From the NCBI GenBank assembly GCA_036435485.1, contig CM071598.1, positions 103,538,501 to 103,602,500 on the forward strand: a stretch of DNA of 64,000 bases, read 5' to 3'. The position numbers and the translations under genes are program-made. Below are positions 12,509 through 23,604 of the stretch, in pieces. Source of the DNA: Saposhnikovia divaricata. Lineage: Eukaryota > Streptophyta > Magnoliopsida > Apiales > Apiaceae. The notes below the pieces were generated by a model. The model saw only the letters and a list, made by a program, of their open reading frames with translations, was not told the DNA's origin and did no database searches. Each line of letters starts with the position of its first letter. The stretch's first letter is position 1.

Positions 12509-15500
12509 CAGACCCAACTTTAATTCCATGTGACCCATGTAATGGCATGGGACCTGCTTAAATAAGGGGCCCAAAATTCAAAAAAGACCCAGTTATATCC
12601 TTTTATCCAGTTGTCACAAACACAGAAATACAGAACAAAAATCTCACCTCTGTTTTATCCTTTTTCTGGGCAAGCAATTGGGAAAAAGTAGTGAAGATTT
12701 AAAAGTAAAGTATCAAAGATTATCTACAAGCACATCAAATATAGCAAAGGTTATATCACAGCTCAAATCTCAATTTCAACCCTCAAGTGCAAATCAAAAA
12801 GTGAGAAACTCAATTATAACAAAGGTATTTATTCTCATTTTTTTCAATTCCAGTACTTAAGGGTTTAATGTTTTATTGTTTTGAATACTGTTATTTTGAT
12901 TGTTTATTATTGTTAATTTGTCATTAAACTAGTGATATTATGGCTCTCAAACAACTAAGTGATGCAGCCAAGAGGAAAAAATTAAAGAGGCATGTTGAAT
13001 TAGACAAATCTTTAGAGGGGGGATTTTAAAATTCACCTAAAATATGAAAATTAATAGTGATCCAGATGAAGACAATATAGAGGAGGGGGTGTGGATCAGC
13101 TTCTTGAAAATATACACGAAGTGGAGGATAATGTGGAGAATGCAGATAGAGATGGTGATAATATAAACGAAGAGGATATAAATTTTGAAGAAAATGTGGT
13201 TGAGGATAATGCGGAGAATGCTTATAGAGATGGTGATAACGTAGAAGATAATATAGACGAGGATGTAAATTTGAAGAAAATGTGGCTGAGAATGATGGCA
13301 GTGCAAAAGACGGTGTGGCTCAAAATGTGGTTGATTACAATCAACCATGTGGACCGCTAAATATTTATGATCCAGGAAATTGGAATCAAATCAAGCAAAG
13401 CTTTAGAGATCTTTTAGTAAAGAAAGGTCCAATAAGAAGTATTCAAGCTGATTTTCAGTTCCCTAAAGACAATAGAAGAAGACATTTTTCTGATGATTAT
13501 TATACTAAAATACTGCCAAATGGAGAGAAACTGGATAGACGATGGCTAGTATATTCGATTGCAGTCAATAAAGCATTCTATTTTTGTTGTAAATTATTTT
13601 CTCAACAAAAGTCTAATAGTCATTTAGTTAATGGGGGAGTTCAAGATTGGGAAAATTTGAGTGTGAGACTTAAGGAGCATGATAATAGCCATAATCATGT
13701 CAAGTGTTTGATTGACTGGAGGGAGGCAGAGAAAAGACTACAAAAGAATATGACAGTTGATAGTGAGTTACAAGCACAAGTCAAGAAAGAAAGTGAACAT
13801 TGGAGGCAAGTGTTATTGAGAATTTTTGCGATTGTGAAGACTCTATCAAAAATAATTTGGCCTTTCGTGGTGATAATGAGAAGATGAGCATAATGGATTT
13901 TTTTTAGCATAGTTAAGATGATTACTGAATTTGATCCTTGTATGAAGAAGTAACTTCAACGCATTGAAGAGGGAAACACTCGAAAACATTATCTTGGTCA
14001 CAACATACAAAATGAGATGAAACTTTTGTTGGCTGACGATATTAAAAAGATAATTGTGAAGAAGATTATGGAAGCAAAGTACTACTCAGTTATCCTTGAC
14101 TGCACTCCTGACAAAAGTCATGATGAACAAATGTTATTAATAATTAGATGCGTGGATGTTTCAATAGCAACAACAAAGGTCAAAGAGTTCTTTCTGATTT
14201 ATAAAGGTGGATGATACTTCAGGTGAAGGACTTTTTAACTCACTTATGGATGCCTTGAGAGATGTTAATCTTGATATAGATGACATTAGAGGACAGGGGT
14301 ATGACACCGGATCTAACATGAAGGAAAAGAATAAGGGTGTGCAAAAAAGACTTCTCAACATAAATCCAAGAGCATTCTACACTCCATGTGGTTGCCATAG
14401 CTTGAATCTTACACTTTGTAATATGATAAATTTTCATGGACCTGCTATTTTATTCTTTGGTACTGTACAACGTATATACACATTGTTTTCCTCTTCTACT
14501 AAGAGGTGGAGTGTTTTGAAGCAATATGTTAAAGGGCTCTCTGTAAAGCCATTATCCCAAACACGTTGGGAGAGCCACATTGAAAGTGTGAAAGCAATAA
14601 AATATCAAGCTCCTCAAATAAGAGATGTTTTGCTTTACCTGGCAGAAAATAGTGACGATCCCAAAACAAGAAGTGAGGCAGAGTCTTTAGCAATACACGA
14701 GTTACAAGACTTTGAGTTTTTGCTTAGCATGGTTATTTAACACAATTTTCTATTTGAGGTTAATTTCGTGAGCAGAATTCTACTAATTAAAGATATTCAT
14801 ATTGGTGATGCACTCTCTCATTTGAAAGTACTTGAATCTTTTCTTCAAAATTATAGAGGTACAGGATTTGAAAATGCAATGATTGAAGCTATAGAAGTTG
14901 CTTTAGAAATGGGAATCGATCCTGTATTTTGTTTAAGATGTGTCATTCGTAGAAAGAAGCAAGCAGATGAGAGTGCTACTGAAGAGGTGGTACGGTCACG
15001 TGAAGAAGAATTCAGAGTTTTATACTTTGTACAGCTTATGGATCAAGCATCAGCTTCACTTACTTCACGGTTCGAACAATTTCAAGTATATGAAAGTATG
15101 TTTGACTTTTTGTTTGATGTTAAAAAGTTGAAATTGTTGGAAGATAGTAGTTTGAGGAACTCTTGTGAGCATCTTGAAGAATATTTAAAGAATGACGTGG
15201 TCTCTAATATTAATGGCGATGATTTGTTTTTGGAGTTAAAACACTTGACAAGAGTTCTCCCTCATACTTGCACAAATTCAACTAAAGTGTTGGATTTTAT
15301 AAAAGAATTGAATGGATGTTATCCAAATGTCTGGATTGCGTATAGAATTTTCCTAACTATATCTGTCACAGTTGCTTCAACGGAGAGGAATTTTTTGAAG
15401 TTAAAGCTAATAAAAAAATTACCTCCGTTCATGTCACAAGCAAGATTGAGTTGCTTAGCAATGTTATCTACTGAAAGAGAGCTACTAGAAAATTTAGATT

Positions 15501-15636
15501 ATGAGAGTTTAATGGATGAGTTTGCATCTAGAAATGCATGTAGAGCAATTTATAAGAAATCAATTTAGTAATTTTTATATATGAGGGTCTTTTTTTATAA
15601 GTTTGCATGGGGCCTTCTAAGTTGGGACCGGCCCTG
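12509..15636 (+). mobile_element. hAT transposon with perfect CTCCCATT 8 bp duplication
   Basis: CTCCCATT at 12501-12508 and 15637-15644 is a perfect 8 bp direct repeat, the hAT target-site length. The right terminus, read inward, begins CAGGGCCGGTCCCAACTT. The left begins CAGACCCAACTTT, matching the right end if about seven bases were lost after CAG. Subterminal sequences also correspond (GGGGCCCAAAATTC.. and GGCCCCATGCAAAC.., each followed by A-rich AAAGACCC). The interior encodes a broken TTF-finger/DUF4371/hAT transposase, so this is a decayed autonomous-type element rather than a MITE. Confidence 0.93.
12940..15568 (+). pseudogene. hAT-family transposase (TTF-type finger, DUF4371, C-terminal dimerisation)
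   Basis: Reading from ATG 12940 the start MALKQLSDAAKRKKLKR soon meets a stop, and an acidic linker follows. At 13360-13690 are the hallmarks of the TTF-type zinc finger found before DUF4371: IYDPGNWNQI, RRHFSDDYYTK, DRRWLVYS and AFYFCCKLF. A frame loss near 13887 precedes the DUF4371/RNase H-like core: VILDCTPDKSHDEQ (about 14092), RGQGYDTGSNM (about 14291) and CHSLNLTLC (about 14394). The C-terminus carries the hAT dimerisation region, YPNVWIAYRIFLTISVTVAS then ERNFLKLKLIK, ending at 15568. Breaks lie near 13025, 13887, 14214 and 14740. The product would cut and rejoin the element ends, but this copy cannot make it. Confidence 0.9.
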
Positions 15637-15679
15637 CTCCCATTTTATCACACTATATATATGATTAATCAATTAAAAA

Positions 15680-15769
15680 TTTGAATTACTTTCCAGCCAA
15701 TTAGAATCTACTTAATTTCAAACTATTTGAATTACTTTCCAGCCAATTAGAATCTACTTAATTTCAAAC
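15680..15769. repeat. 46 bp tandem duplication
   Basis: The unit TTTGAATTACTTTCCAGCCA plus ATTAGAATCTACTTAATTTC and a few bases occurs twice in direct tandem. A second short motif (GTCGAATTRTAAGATTTT) is also doubled just downstream. No function inferred. Confidence 0.9.
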
Positions 15770-15849
15770 CAGTCGAATTGTAAGATTTTGACTAGTCGAA
15801 TTATAAGATTTTTAGTTTTATTTCTAACCATTCGTTGCTTATTATTAAT

Positions 15850-16150
15850 GTTTCTCAGTTGGTGTAACTAATGGGTATGAACACTAGACTATCACCGAAT
15901 TTTTATGTGCGCGGATCAATTGTGATGATACTATTTTCAGGTATGTTAGTGTCGACTGAATTGCTCAGGATCATTTTTATTGTCAAGAATATCTATATTT
16001 TATGTGTTAAGCAATCTGAAAATAAAATGGCTATTTGTTTAGCTCGTTTTTTGTTTCACAATCAGGTTGTAGTTGACAATTCGGGGATTTGTCCTGATTG
16101 GATTTCAATATTTTAGTATTAATAAAATTTTCTTGTTCGTAAAAAAAAAA
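15850..16150 (+). mobile_element. LINE (non-LTR) 3' end fragment
   Basis: A short reading frame (15871-16116) ends with QSENKMAICLARFLFHNQ and CPDWISIF, resembling the RNase H-like C-terminus (ARS.N..AH.LAR) of plant L1-type LINE ORF2 proteins. It is followed by TTAATAAAATTTTCTTGTTCG and a run of ten or more A, the usual LINE 3' tail. The 5' part is missing and I could not match flanking duplications. Truncated on insertion or decayed. Confidence 0.6.
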
Positions 16151-16430
16151 GTGTGATAAATGTTGCTATGTCTATATTTCGAATGCAAGAGCATCTCCAA
16201 TATTATTGGCTAAAATTGTTGGTTAATTTAATTTACTGAACCTGTAAGACATTGTACTCCAATAGAATTTGTTACAATTATTGGCTATATTTTAAAAATA
16301 ATGTATTATTATTATTTCAAGTTATTATAAATAGAATGTATTATATAAATATGACAACAGATGATATGAAATTTCGTTACAGATCCTTAAAGGTTCGACA
16401 AATATAGCCAATATAAAGAGCTTAACTAAA

Positions 16431-16567
16431 TTTTTTCCTAAGGGTAATGTAGCATTGGAGTGTAGAAAAATTAACAACATTCTTTACAATTATTATTTAT
16501 TTTTTCGTAAGGATAGTGTAGCATTGGATGTAGAAAAATTTAAACATTCTTTGCAATTATTATTTAT
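16431..16567. repeat. about 70 bp tandem duplication
   Basis: Two units share GTGTAGCATTGGA, TGTAGAAAAATT and ACAATTATTATTTAT-type blocks in the same order, with small indels between them. Confidence 0.75.
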
Positions 16568-16593
16568 GGTAAGTAATTTAAATTTTTAGCTAA

Positions 16594-16973
16594 GAGCAAG
16601 TCCAATGCAATGCTATCATTGATGATATTGCTATATTATAGCACTAAGTGCTAAAAAACTCATCTCCAAAGGTGTGCTATAGTTGGATGCATCATTGATG
16701 CTATTGCTATATTATGCATCATTGGTGCTAAATTTGAAACCAAGGATGCATTTATGCATTCATGCCACATCATCATTTAACTAGAATGAGATGAGTTTGT
16801 TAAGAATATTCAATAGAAGTTAAAAGAGTTAGGTAAAAGTTAAAATAGTTGATTAAGTTTGAAACTAGTTATAGAACTAGCTTTTGGAGGGTGAGTTTTA
16901 TTTTAGCACCAAAATTCACTTTTTGGTTCTATATTATAGCAATAGCAATTTAGCATCTAGCATGGACTTGCTC
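16594..16973. mobile_element. Tourist-like (PIF/Harbinger) MITE with TAA duplication
   Basis: Ends are GAGCAAGTCCAATGC (left) and GCATGGACTTGCTC (right), inverted repeats with a one-base difference. TAA flanks both sides (16591-16593 and 16974-16976), the 3 bp target of PIF/Harbinger elements. 380 bp, no coding capacity, rich in GATGCTATTGCTATATTAT-like internal repeats. Confidence 0.85.
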
Positions 16974-17230
16974 TAAGAGAACTATTCCATTGGAAATAGA
17001 TCTAACTATCACCATATATGAAAATCTTCCTATTCTAAAAGGCCATGCATTTGAATTCTCAATCCCGTGTTCAAATCACCAAAAAAATGGAAGTAATCTG
17101 AACTGCACTCTAGTAATATCAAATATAAATACTAAAATTATTTTGTTGAAACCTTTCCGCCCTTTAAAAAGGTGGAAAATAATATGCCACATGTACTGCA
17201 AAGCAAAATTAGGCTACAAAGATAAGACAA

Positions 17231-19088
17231 CTAAAGTTCTTCCCTAAGATAACCAGGACCTGGCTTGAAAGGGTCTTCTACTACGTACGCCTCTGGACGA
17301 TAAATGCCAGCATCATTCATGCGGTTACTGAGGACATGAAAGATGGCTTTCTTTTCGCCACCATAATCATCTCGGTTTTTCTCAACATACTCTATTGCCT
17401 CAGCTGCGACCCCGTTCACAAAAGCAAAGCGGTTTTCCTCCGAAAGCAATAGTCTCTCTATGTCCATTGCCAAGATTTCTCCCCCTTCCCTTATCTTCCT
17501 CACTTGCTCTTCAAGGAAAGGAGTTCTTTCCATACTGTACTGCATATTCTCATCTTTCTTTGTCTATATGGCAGAAATTTTTGAATAAGCACTTCAGTTA
17601 ATTCGAAGAAAACATCAAGTGTGAGAGTCAAAGACCTTACCATGGTCAGAATGGGCATGGTAAACAAAAAAATATGTACAAATATTTTCTAATGTTTTCT
17701 TAATGTGATTGTCAAATTATTTCAACATAAGCAATCCAAAATTTGTATGCTCAACCAAGGAACTAGACTACGACTTATCATGTATAGGTTAGGTACATAA
17801 TAATCATATGATAATATTAATCCCTAAACCTGAGAGATTGATTATGTATGATTATTCTTCTTGTTTCCCCTAAACGGCTAAAGCTGTAAAGTTGCTGTGA
17901 ATCCCGTGTGTGGAGCAATTCGCTCAGACTTAAATCTTTTGAGTAAAACTGTGCATGAAATAAGGTCTGTAACTTATAGAGTCTAAAGATCCAAAACTGA
18001 ATTCTAAGAAAGTACTTTCACTGTTGTGTTTCATACAAATGAATCTGCAATTAGCTACGTGACCCTTCTTGCAATTTTCAGACGATGCATTTAATTACCC
18101 TCACACCATCCCCTCCAACAACCAGTTATTTATGATTAAAAGCAGTAAAAAAGACTGTAGGGTTAATTATCTGCCTCCATATCACTACTATTAATGAACT
18201 CTAAGTTCTCTTTTCCTGGAACAACATTTTACAGACCAAGAATTCAAGATTCATAAAAATCAAAACGATTCTGTAACTCCGTTCCTATACATATAGTTTC
18301 TCGTAACAGATAAAAGAGAAACGAGCTGAACCAGGGAGATCCTGGCATCATCCTGATGTGAGCAAGCTCAGTGCGTCAGTTCTAATAAATGCAACAAACT
18401 TTCTGCCTAGATATCAGTACTCAGAGTAATTCAAAGTAAACTTGTAACAAGTTAAAATACTCCACCATAAATATATGGTTAATTGGTTACCATACCAACC
18501 ATTTACTGTAATTGTGATTTAAACTTGATTCGAAAACAATCAATTGATGAAGTCAACAGATAACAACAAAAAGATCAATCCTTTTAGATACCAACAATTT
18601 GGATAATATAACAAAAATAATTTAATAAACCAGAAACAGAAAAAAAAAAAAAAAAAAAAAAAGGGTCAATACCAGTTTTCTTCTTCTCCAAACTCCTCGA
18701 CTAGAACCACCACCACCGCTATCTTTCCGAGAGTGTGAAACTCGCCGTTGCTAACAAACAAATTTAAAAAAAAAACAAAAAACAAATCAATAACTATGAA
18801 AACAAAAAAGATTCTAAAAAAATGGAGAAATGAGATAGAAATTGTTACCTGGGACCTGATAGAAAAGTTAATAGGCACTTTAACCTCGAACCTCTGCAAA
18901 TATACACACAGAAACACGTATGTAATATGAGTGGAGAGCTACAAATTTGTTGTGGTGGGTGCAAAAGCTTCAATTTATAGTAATTGAAAACAATAATAAT
19001 AACAAAAAAAAATGAATTGCTTATGGGGGTTATTTACAGGAGAGTTTGAGAAGGAGAGTCCTGCTGTGAAATGATTCGTGGCGGCCAT
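17231..19088 (-). CDS. PTAC7: PTAC7-like plastid transcription protein, 4 exons, intact
   Basis: I infer four minus-strand exons from frame and splice sites: 19038-19088, 18849-18893, 18673-18750 and 17231-17563. All junctions are phase 0 with GT donors and AG acceptors (TTTGCAG, GTTAG, ATATAG). They give 168 residues starting MAATNHFTAGL, with a Ser/Arg-rich start typical of a chloroplast transit peptide, then GVWRRRKL, then PFLEEQVRKIREGGE, MDIERLLLSEENRF, YGGEKKAIFHVLSNRMND and a PDPFKPGPGY-like end (EDPFKPGPGYLREEL). From memory this pattern and size fit PTAC7 of higher plants (Arabidopsis about 161 residues), a nucleus-encoded component of the plastid transcriptionally active chromosome, needed for plastid-encoded polymerase activity. 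No stops or frameshifts seen. The start is the first in-frame ATG (GTGATGGCC context). It is the only intact host gene seen. Confidence 0.8.
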
Positions 19089-19208
19089 CACTTGTCTTCT
19101 ATCTTCTTGCTCTTGCCTCTGTTTCTGTACAACACCCCACTTATCTTCTTTGCTGTTATGAAATATGAATCTCAAAGCACACGATTCTTTTTTTGTTTTT
19201 TGAATTTT

Positions 19209-20092
19209 AGGGCCTCTTTATAAATCTGAATCAAAAATACTGAATTATTAAATTTTTTGAATAAATTGAATGAAAAATTTATCTGAATGAAAAATTTACT
19301 AAATGGAAATCACTATTTGATAACAACTATGTAAAAATATCTTAATGATGATACACTTACTGTTATACCCTCAAATTTGATTCTAAATTACAAATCCGAA
19401 AATCATTTTTGAAAAATATATCATAAAACATCCAAAATGAATTGATAAAGAGAAACACTAGTAATAAAATCTGTAATATTTCTAATAAAATCTATAATAT
19501 TTCTAATTGATTTTTCATAAAAAAAATTAGTCATTTTTACACCACCTAGCACCTAGGAACCGATTGATCGGCCATCTAAAACGATTTTAGAACACTAATT
19601 ATACACTATAGAGCATGAGACATAAAATTGTTAAATTTAAAATATCAATACACACTTTAATTTTCTTTAAAGCAAACAGTTTTTAAATAAAATAAAAAGT
19701 TTACACATTGTATAAATTTGAAACATATATGTACACTTTCAGATCACATTAGGAATAAATAATGAAAAACATGGATGAAGCAAATATCAATAATATTTAA
19801 TTATTCATAAATTATGATAATTATGAATATATTTATAGATTAGGAAAGTAAAATAAATAAATATGCACTACACAAACATGACAAGCAAACAACATGAGGT
19901 CAAGATGGTCAATACGTGTAAAACTCCATTCAGTCTTTCTACTGACCGAATAAGTGAGGGTGATCTCACTTACCAAAAAAGTCTGTTTTGGAATGAGTCG
20001 GTGCATTTGATAACGTGTGTTAGATGTGAAATGTCTGATCGATTAAGCAAACTGCTCATTAAGTGGTTATTAAGTGTTATCAAACAGGGCCT
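19209..20092. mobile_element. hAT-like MITE candidate
   Basis: The left end reads AGGGCCTCTTTATAAATC; the right end, reverse-complemented, reads AGGCCCTGTTTGATAACAC. Both fit the GGGCCTGTTTGATAAC-type ends common in plant hAT MITEs, and both ends contain TGAATGA/AATAAGTG-type subterminal repeats. No clear 8 bp duplication. The 884 bp length and the foreign-looking block near 19540-19590 suggest a secondary insertion. Confidence 0.4.
19217..19224 (-). promoter_or_regulatory. TATA-like box upstream of the PTAC7-like gene
   Basis: TTTATAAA (followed by GAGGCCC on the minus strand) lies about 130 bp before the start codon, compatible with a 5' leader near 100 nt. It falls inside the left terminal sequence of the MITE-like element at 19209-20092. 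No transcript evidence is available here. Confidence 0.45.
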
Positions 20093-20159
20093 TACTTTTC
20101 TTATTTAACCAGTATTTCAGAAATTACTTTTCTTATTTAACCGATGTTCCACAAATTGC

Positions 20160-20510
20160 TAGGATACCGCCTAGCGCCTAATTAGGTATGCGGAGATTAA
20201 TTGGACGGATTAATTAGAGTATTAATAAATTATATTTAAATATTATATTTAATATTTTTATCTATTAAATATTTTTGCCGATTTAAAAATTTTTCAATGA
20301 TTTTTGCCAATGTTGACCGCCTTTATCCCATTTTTTCCAATTTTTGACCGTCTTTCAGCCGATTTTTGACCGCCTACACCATTTTTTGATCGTCTAGACC
20401 GATTTTAGCCATTTCTTGACCGATTTACACAAAAATGCCTAAATTTTCGCCTTGAAACATTTTGGTAGCGTCTAGGCGACCGCCTAGGCCGATTTTTAGA
20501 ACACTATATT
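20160..20510. repeat. degenerate GACCG(C/T)CT/CCGATTTT repeat region
   Basis: Several imperfect copies of CCGATTTTTGACCGCCTA-like sequence occur at 20270-20470, bordered by CCGCCTAGCGCCTA (20168) and CGACCGCCTAGGCCGATTTT (20477). The phrase TTTTAGAACACTA occurs here and near 19585. No coding signal. Likely an unclassified non-autonomous element. Confidence 0.45.
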
Positions 20511-21099
20511 TAACTATCCCAATTACGGTTATATTCCTATATGTCCATTTTATTAAAAATATAAATTTATTATAAATAATTTTAAATATATTAACTATGA
20601 ACATTGTACTTAATATTTAAATTATGAAATAAATTAATAAATATCTTTGCTAATAAATTAAAAAAATGAGGATGGAGAACTAATGAAAATTTGGATTAAA
20701 AAGAGAAAGTAGAAAGTAAATTAAGTTAGTGAAAGATAATGTTGTGATAATAAATAATTGAAAGGCATTTTATGTTAATATTGACGATATATTTTTGTTC
20801 TTTATTTTATTTATATGAATGACTAAATTTTAATGATTTCTAATTCTGTAATTGATCTTTATATCCGTGTCATGTACACATCTTATAACAAGCCTATTAG
20901 ATCATAGTAATACCGTGTATTACTGATCCTAGGGATGGGTATTTCTTCTGTCTCTCTGCCCGATCGATCCCCGATCCGATCCCCATCCCTTTCGAATCGG
21001 GGTTCGGGAAATTTTGGGATACGGGATCAGTATGTATGCAGAACAAGTTGAAATCACATGTTGCCACCTTTCACCGAAATAATGTAAACATACTTAGCT
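20511..21099. other. gene-free AT-rich stretch
   Basis: No gene or element end that I can support. A short GATCGATCCCCGATCCGATC-type segment near 20960-21000 stands out in base composition only. Confidence 0.5.
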
Positions 21100-21450
21100 T
21101 ACGAATTTGTCTGTTACTAGCATGTTCTATAAGTGCACAGGCTCACCACTTTAGTTGTTAAGCTTTTCTTTGTCATATCTGAATATCTCTCTCTGAAAAA
21201 CAGAAGCTGATAATGCACTTTCGTATTCACAGTTGTAGCAACCTTCGAACCTAATACAATATTAGATTTAAAGTGAGTTTGTGTGTTAGTCATATTCCAT
21301 AATATTTTTTATTCAAACATACTTACTCAAGCTACAATCATCAAATAGATTCAAACAGTTAAACAAGTTAAAGAAAATCAAAGAAAAATTTGATAATGCA
21401 CTCCACCCCCCCCCCCCCCGGTATTGCCTTGGTGTATTTCATACTCAACA
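21100..21450 (+). repeat. truncated copia LTR (E3 family), 3' portion
   Basis: CATGTTCTATAAGTGCACAG, TCTCTCTGAAAAACAGAAGC, TATTCACAGTTGTAGCAA and AATACAATATTAGAT correspond in order to the E3-family LTRs at 22436-23604 and 48743-50067, and it ends in the same TATTTCATACTCAACA terminus. No primer site follows. It contains a C-run at about 21405-21419. Confidence 0.75.
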
Positions 21451-21518
21451 ATGTACTCATTAGCATATTAACAAAATTATTAAAATGAATATCAATTCTC
21501 ATTATTATCTGGGTGAAG

Positions 21519-21866
21519 GCCCAAAATACCTAATTTTCAGTAAAACATGCCAAAATATCAATATTCGATAAACATGACCCAACCCACGAGATACACTATT
21601 GGTAGTGGAGTATCATGATGACACGCCACTCCCAAAAGTGTATCAGGGACATACTACACTACTGATGGAATATCAGGTTGGATACTCCACTAACAGTGAA
21701 GTATCAGGCTGGACTCGTAGTGGAGTATCTGAACATCCGATACTCCACTGGTCATTCCTTATGTTTCATTGGATGAGGAGCATTACCTCTGATACTCCAC
21801 TGTAAATGGAGTATCTAACCGAAATAGGTATTTTGGTTTGTATTTCTGAAAATGAGTATTTTGGGC
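21519..21866. mobile_element. foldback-like element with iterated 11 bp inverted motif
   Basis: The ends are long imperfect inverted repeats: GCCCAAAATACCTAATTTTC on the left, GCCCAAAATACTCATTTTCA read inward from the right, continuing with CCAAAATA blocks. The interior holds about nine copies of AGTGGAGTATC or its complement GATACTCCACT, in alternating orientation, forming at least three consecutive stem-loop units (near 21680, 21717 and 21790). No coding capacity and no clear target duplication. I do not recognise the family. Confidence 0.6.
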
Positions 21867-22435
21867 AAATAAATATAAAAAAATAAAGTATTTTGATAAT
21901 TTTCTCTTATTATCTAAAATAAAAGATAATATTATTGAAATGTAACAGTATTTATCAGCTATTTATACGTACGTATATTGGGATATAAAAAATGTGCAAA
22001 TTTTTTAAATGAATAAGTTAAATACAAAAAAGAAAAAGGAAATGGAGGAACTTCCTAATATGATCAAGAGAAGAGAAAATAGGATTTTATTAGGTGCTTA
22101 TCCTTATTGGAAATTTTGAATGAAGAGAGTCATTTTTATAATGAAAAAGTTGTTATTGTTGGGAACTCGGATAATTGTAATGGACAAAATATGATATTGA
22201 ATTATATCCTATTATATAATAAGAGTAAGAGGGATAATAACATGGTACTACCATAGGTCAAGGGTTCGATTCCCATAAACAACATATAAAAATAAAAATT
22301 TATATAAACGCATTTAAAATTATACTAAAAAACTAATAAATATAATAAAATTTCACAAATCTCATCAATCATATATTAAATTTAATATTTATACACATAA
22401 AAAATTCGTTCGTAAAGTTTCATCCAAGAATACAA
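21867..22435. other. gene-free AT-rich stretch with a tRNA B-box-like motif
   Basis: No gene. GGTTCGATTCCC at 22263-22274 matches an RNA polymerase III B box, but no matching A box or tRNA fold is evident; it could be a decayed SINE head. Confidence 0.4.
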
Positions 22436-23604
22436 GTTAGTCACATAGGCGTGCCTGTACTCATCTAATAACAAGCCTAATTGTTTGTAACTCTTTGCAT
22501 TACTTACATGACCCCTTAACTGGGGAGCCCTCTAGTTATAGAGTTTCTACTTGTTTTTAGTATCTGTAATAGGCATCAAAATTCTATATGTGTAATTTTA
22601 CAAATTAAGTCATGGAATAATGCTTGAAAGAAGATCCGGAGATCATGCCTCAAGCTTGGAGAACAAGGCTGTAAAAATAAATACAGTTGGATCTTGAAGA
22701 ATGAAGATTTGCCTAAGTACTAATTCGAGAAGTATTTTGTTCTATTCGAGAAGTCTAGCTTTTGAGAAGTCAGGGATTCGATATCTCAAAAGACACTGTT
22801 TGATATCTTAGGAGTCAACAAGTCAAAGCCTCATTCGATAACTCAGAGATTCGACATGTCTAATACTCTGTTCGAGAACTCAAGAAGTCAACAAGTCAAA
22901 GCATCATTCGAGTTCTCAAAGAGTCAACAAGTCAAAGATACATTCGATATCTCAAGGACTCAGGAAGCTATTCGACATCTCAAGGATTCCATAAGTTAAA
23001 AGCTCTATTCGATAACTCAAGGATTCCTGAAGAAAAGACTAATTCTAGAAGTGATTCGATACGTCAATTATGCAGTATTCGAGAACTCGGAGTTATCCAA
23101 TAAGCCAATTCTAGTTATCGAGTCAGTCACTTGGTTACTTCTCGAATGCAGTCTTAAAGACAAAATACTGAAGATTGTACAAGTCAGAAACCTGCAGCAA
23201 GCCAAAACACTTTCAGGACCACAATACTGTAAAGTGCTTTTGGAAAGTCCGCAAGATAATGCAGAAGCTTAGAGAGTGTTACAGGAGACAAGCTGCTAAA
23301 GAAGTGGATCTGAGGAGGTCAAAGAAAAGTCAAATTACATGTTACTTGGATGTTTACTCGAAAAGGGATATACAAATTTGAAAGCAATTTTGTCTTTCAC
23401 TACATTAGTAGTAAGTAGGTTGTACACATGTTCTATAAGTGTACAACCTCACTTCTCTAGCAGTTAACGAGTTTTCATACATTATCATAGATAACATCTC
23501 TCTGTGAAAACGAAGCTGAGAATACTAATATTTTGTATTCACATATTGTTGCAAATCTTTATCTAATACAACGTTAGATTAAAGTGAGTGATGTGTTCTT
23601 GTGT
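22436..23604 (+). repeat. copia LTR (E3 family), interrupted by Athila
   Basis: Begins at GTTAGTCACATAGGC and runs colinear with the complete LTR 48743-50067 until GTGTTCTTGTGT, where the Athila 5' LTR begins. The missing end (present in the other copy as TTATATTCCGCG...CTCAACA) is not on the other side of Athila in this window. It carries the same iterated ATTCGA(N)CTCAA motifs (22720-23090). Older than the Athila insertion. Confidence 0.8.

Larger units (their letters stand above)
16189..17003. mobile_element. outer MITE candidate, interrupted
   Basis: The left end reads GAGCATCTCCAATATTATTG; the right side, after the nested MITE, reads CTATTCCATTGGAAATAGATC, an approximate reverse complement (..ATTGGAGATGCTC expected). 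AATTTTAGC-like sequences also occur inversely just inside both ends. It contains a roughly 70 bp tandem duplication (16431-16567). Termini are imperfect and no clear target duplication is seen. Confidence 0.4.

Noticed and set aside
21405..21419. C-run as a functional G-quadruplex or assembly gap
   Set aside because: A simple homopolymer in an LTR relic; its length may be a sequencing artefact and no G-tract spacing is present.
22263..22274. tRNA gene
   Set aside because: Only a B-box match; no A box, cloverleaf or anticodon stem could be drawn.
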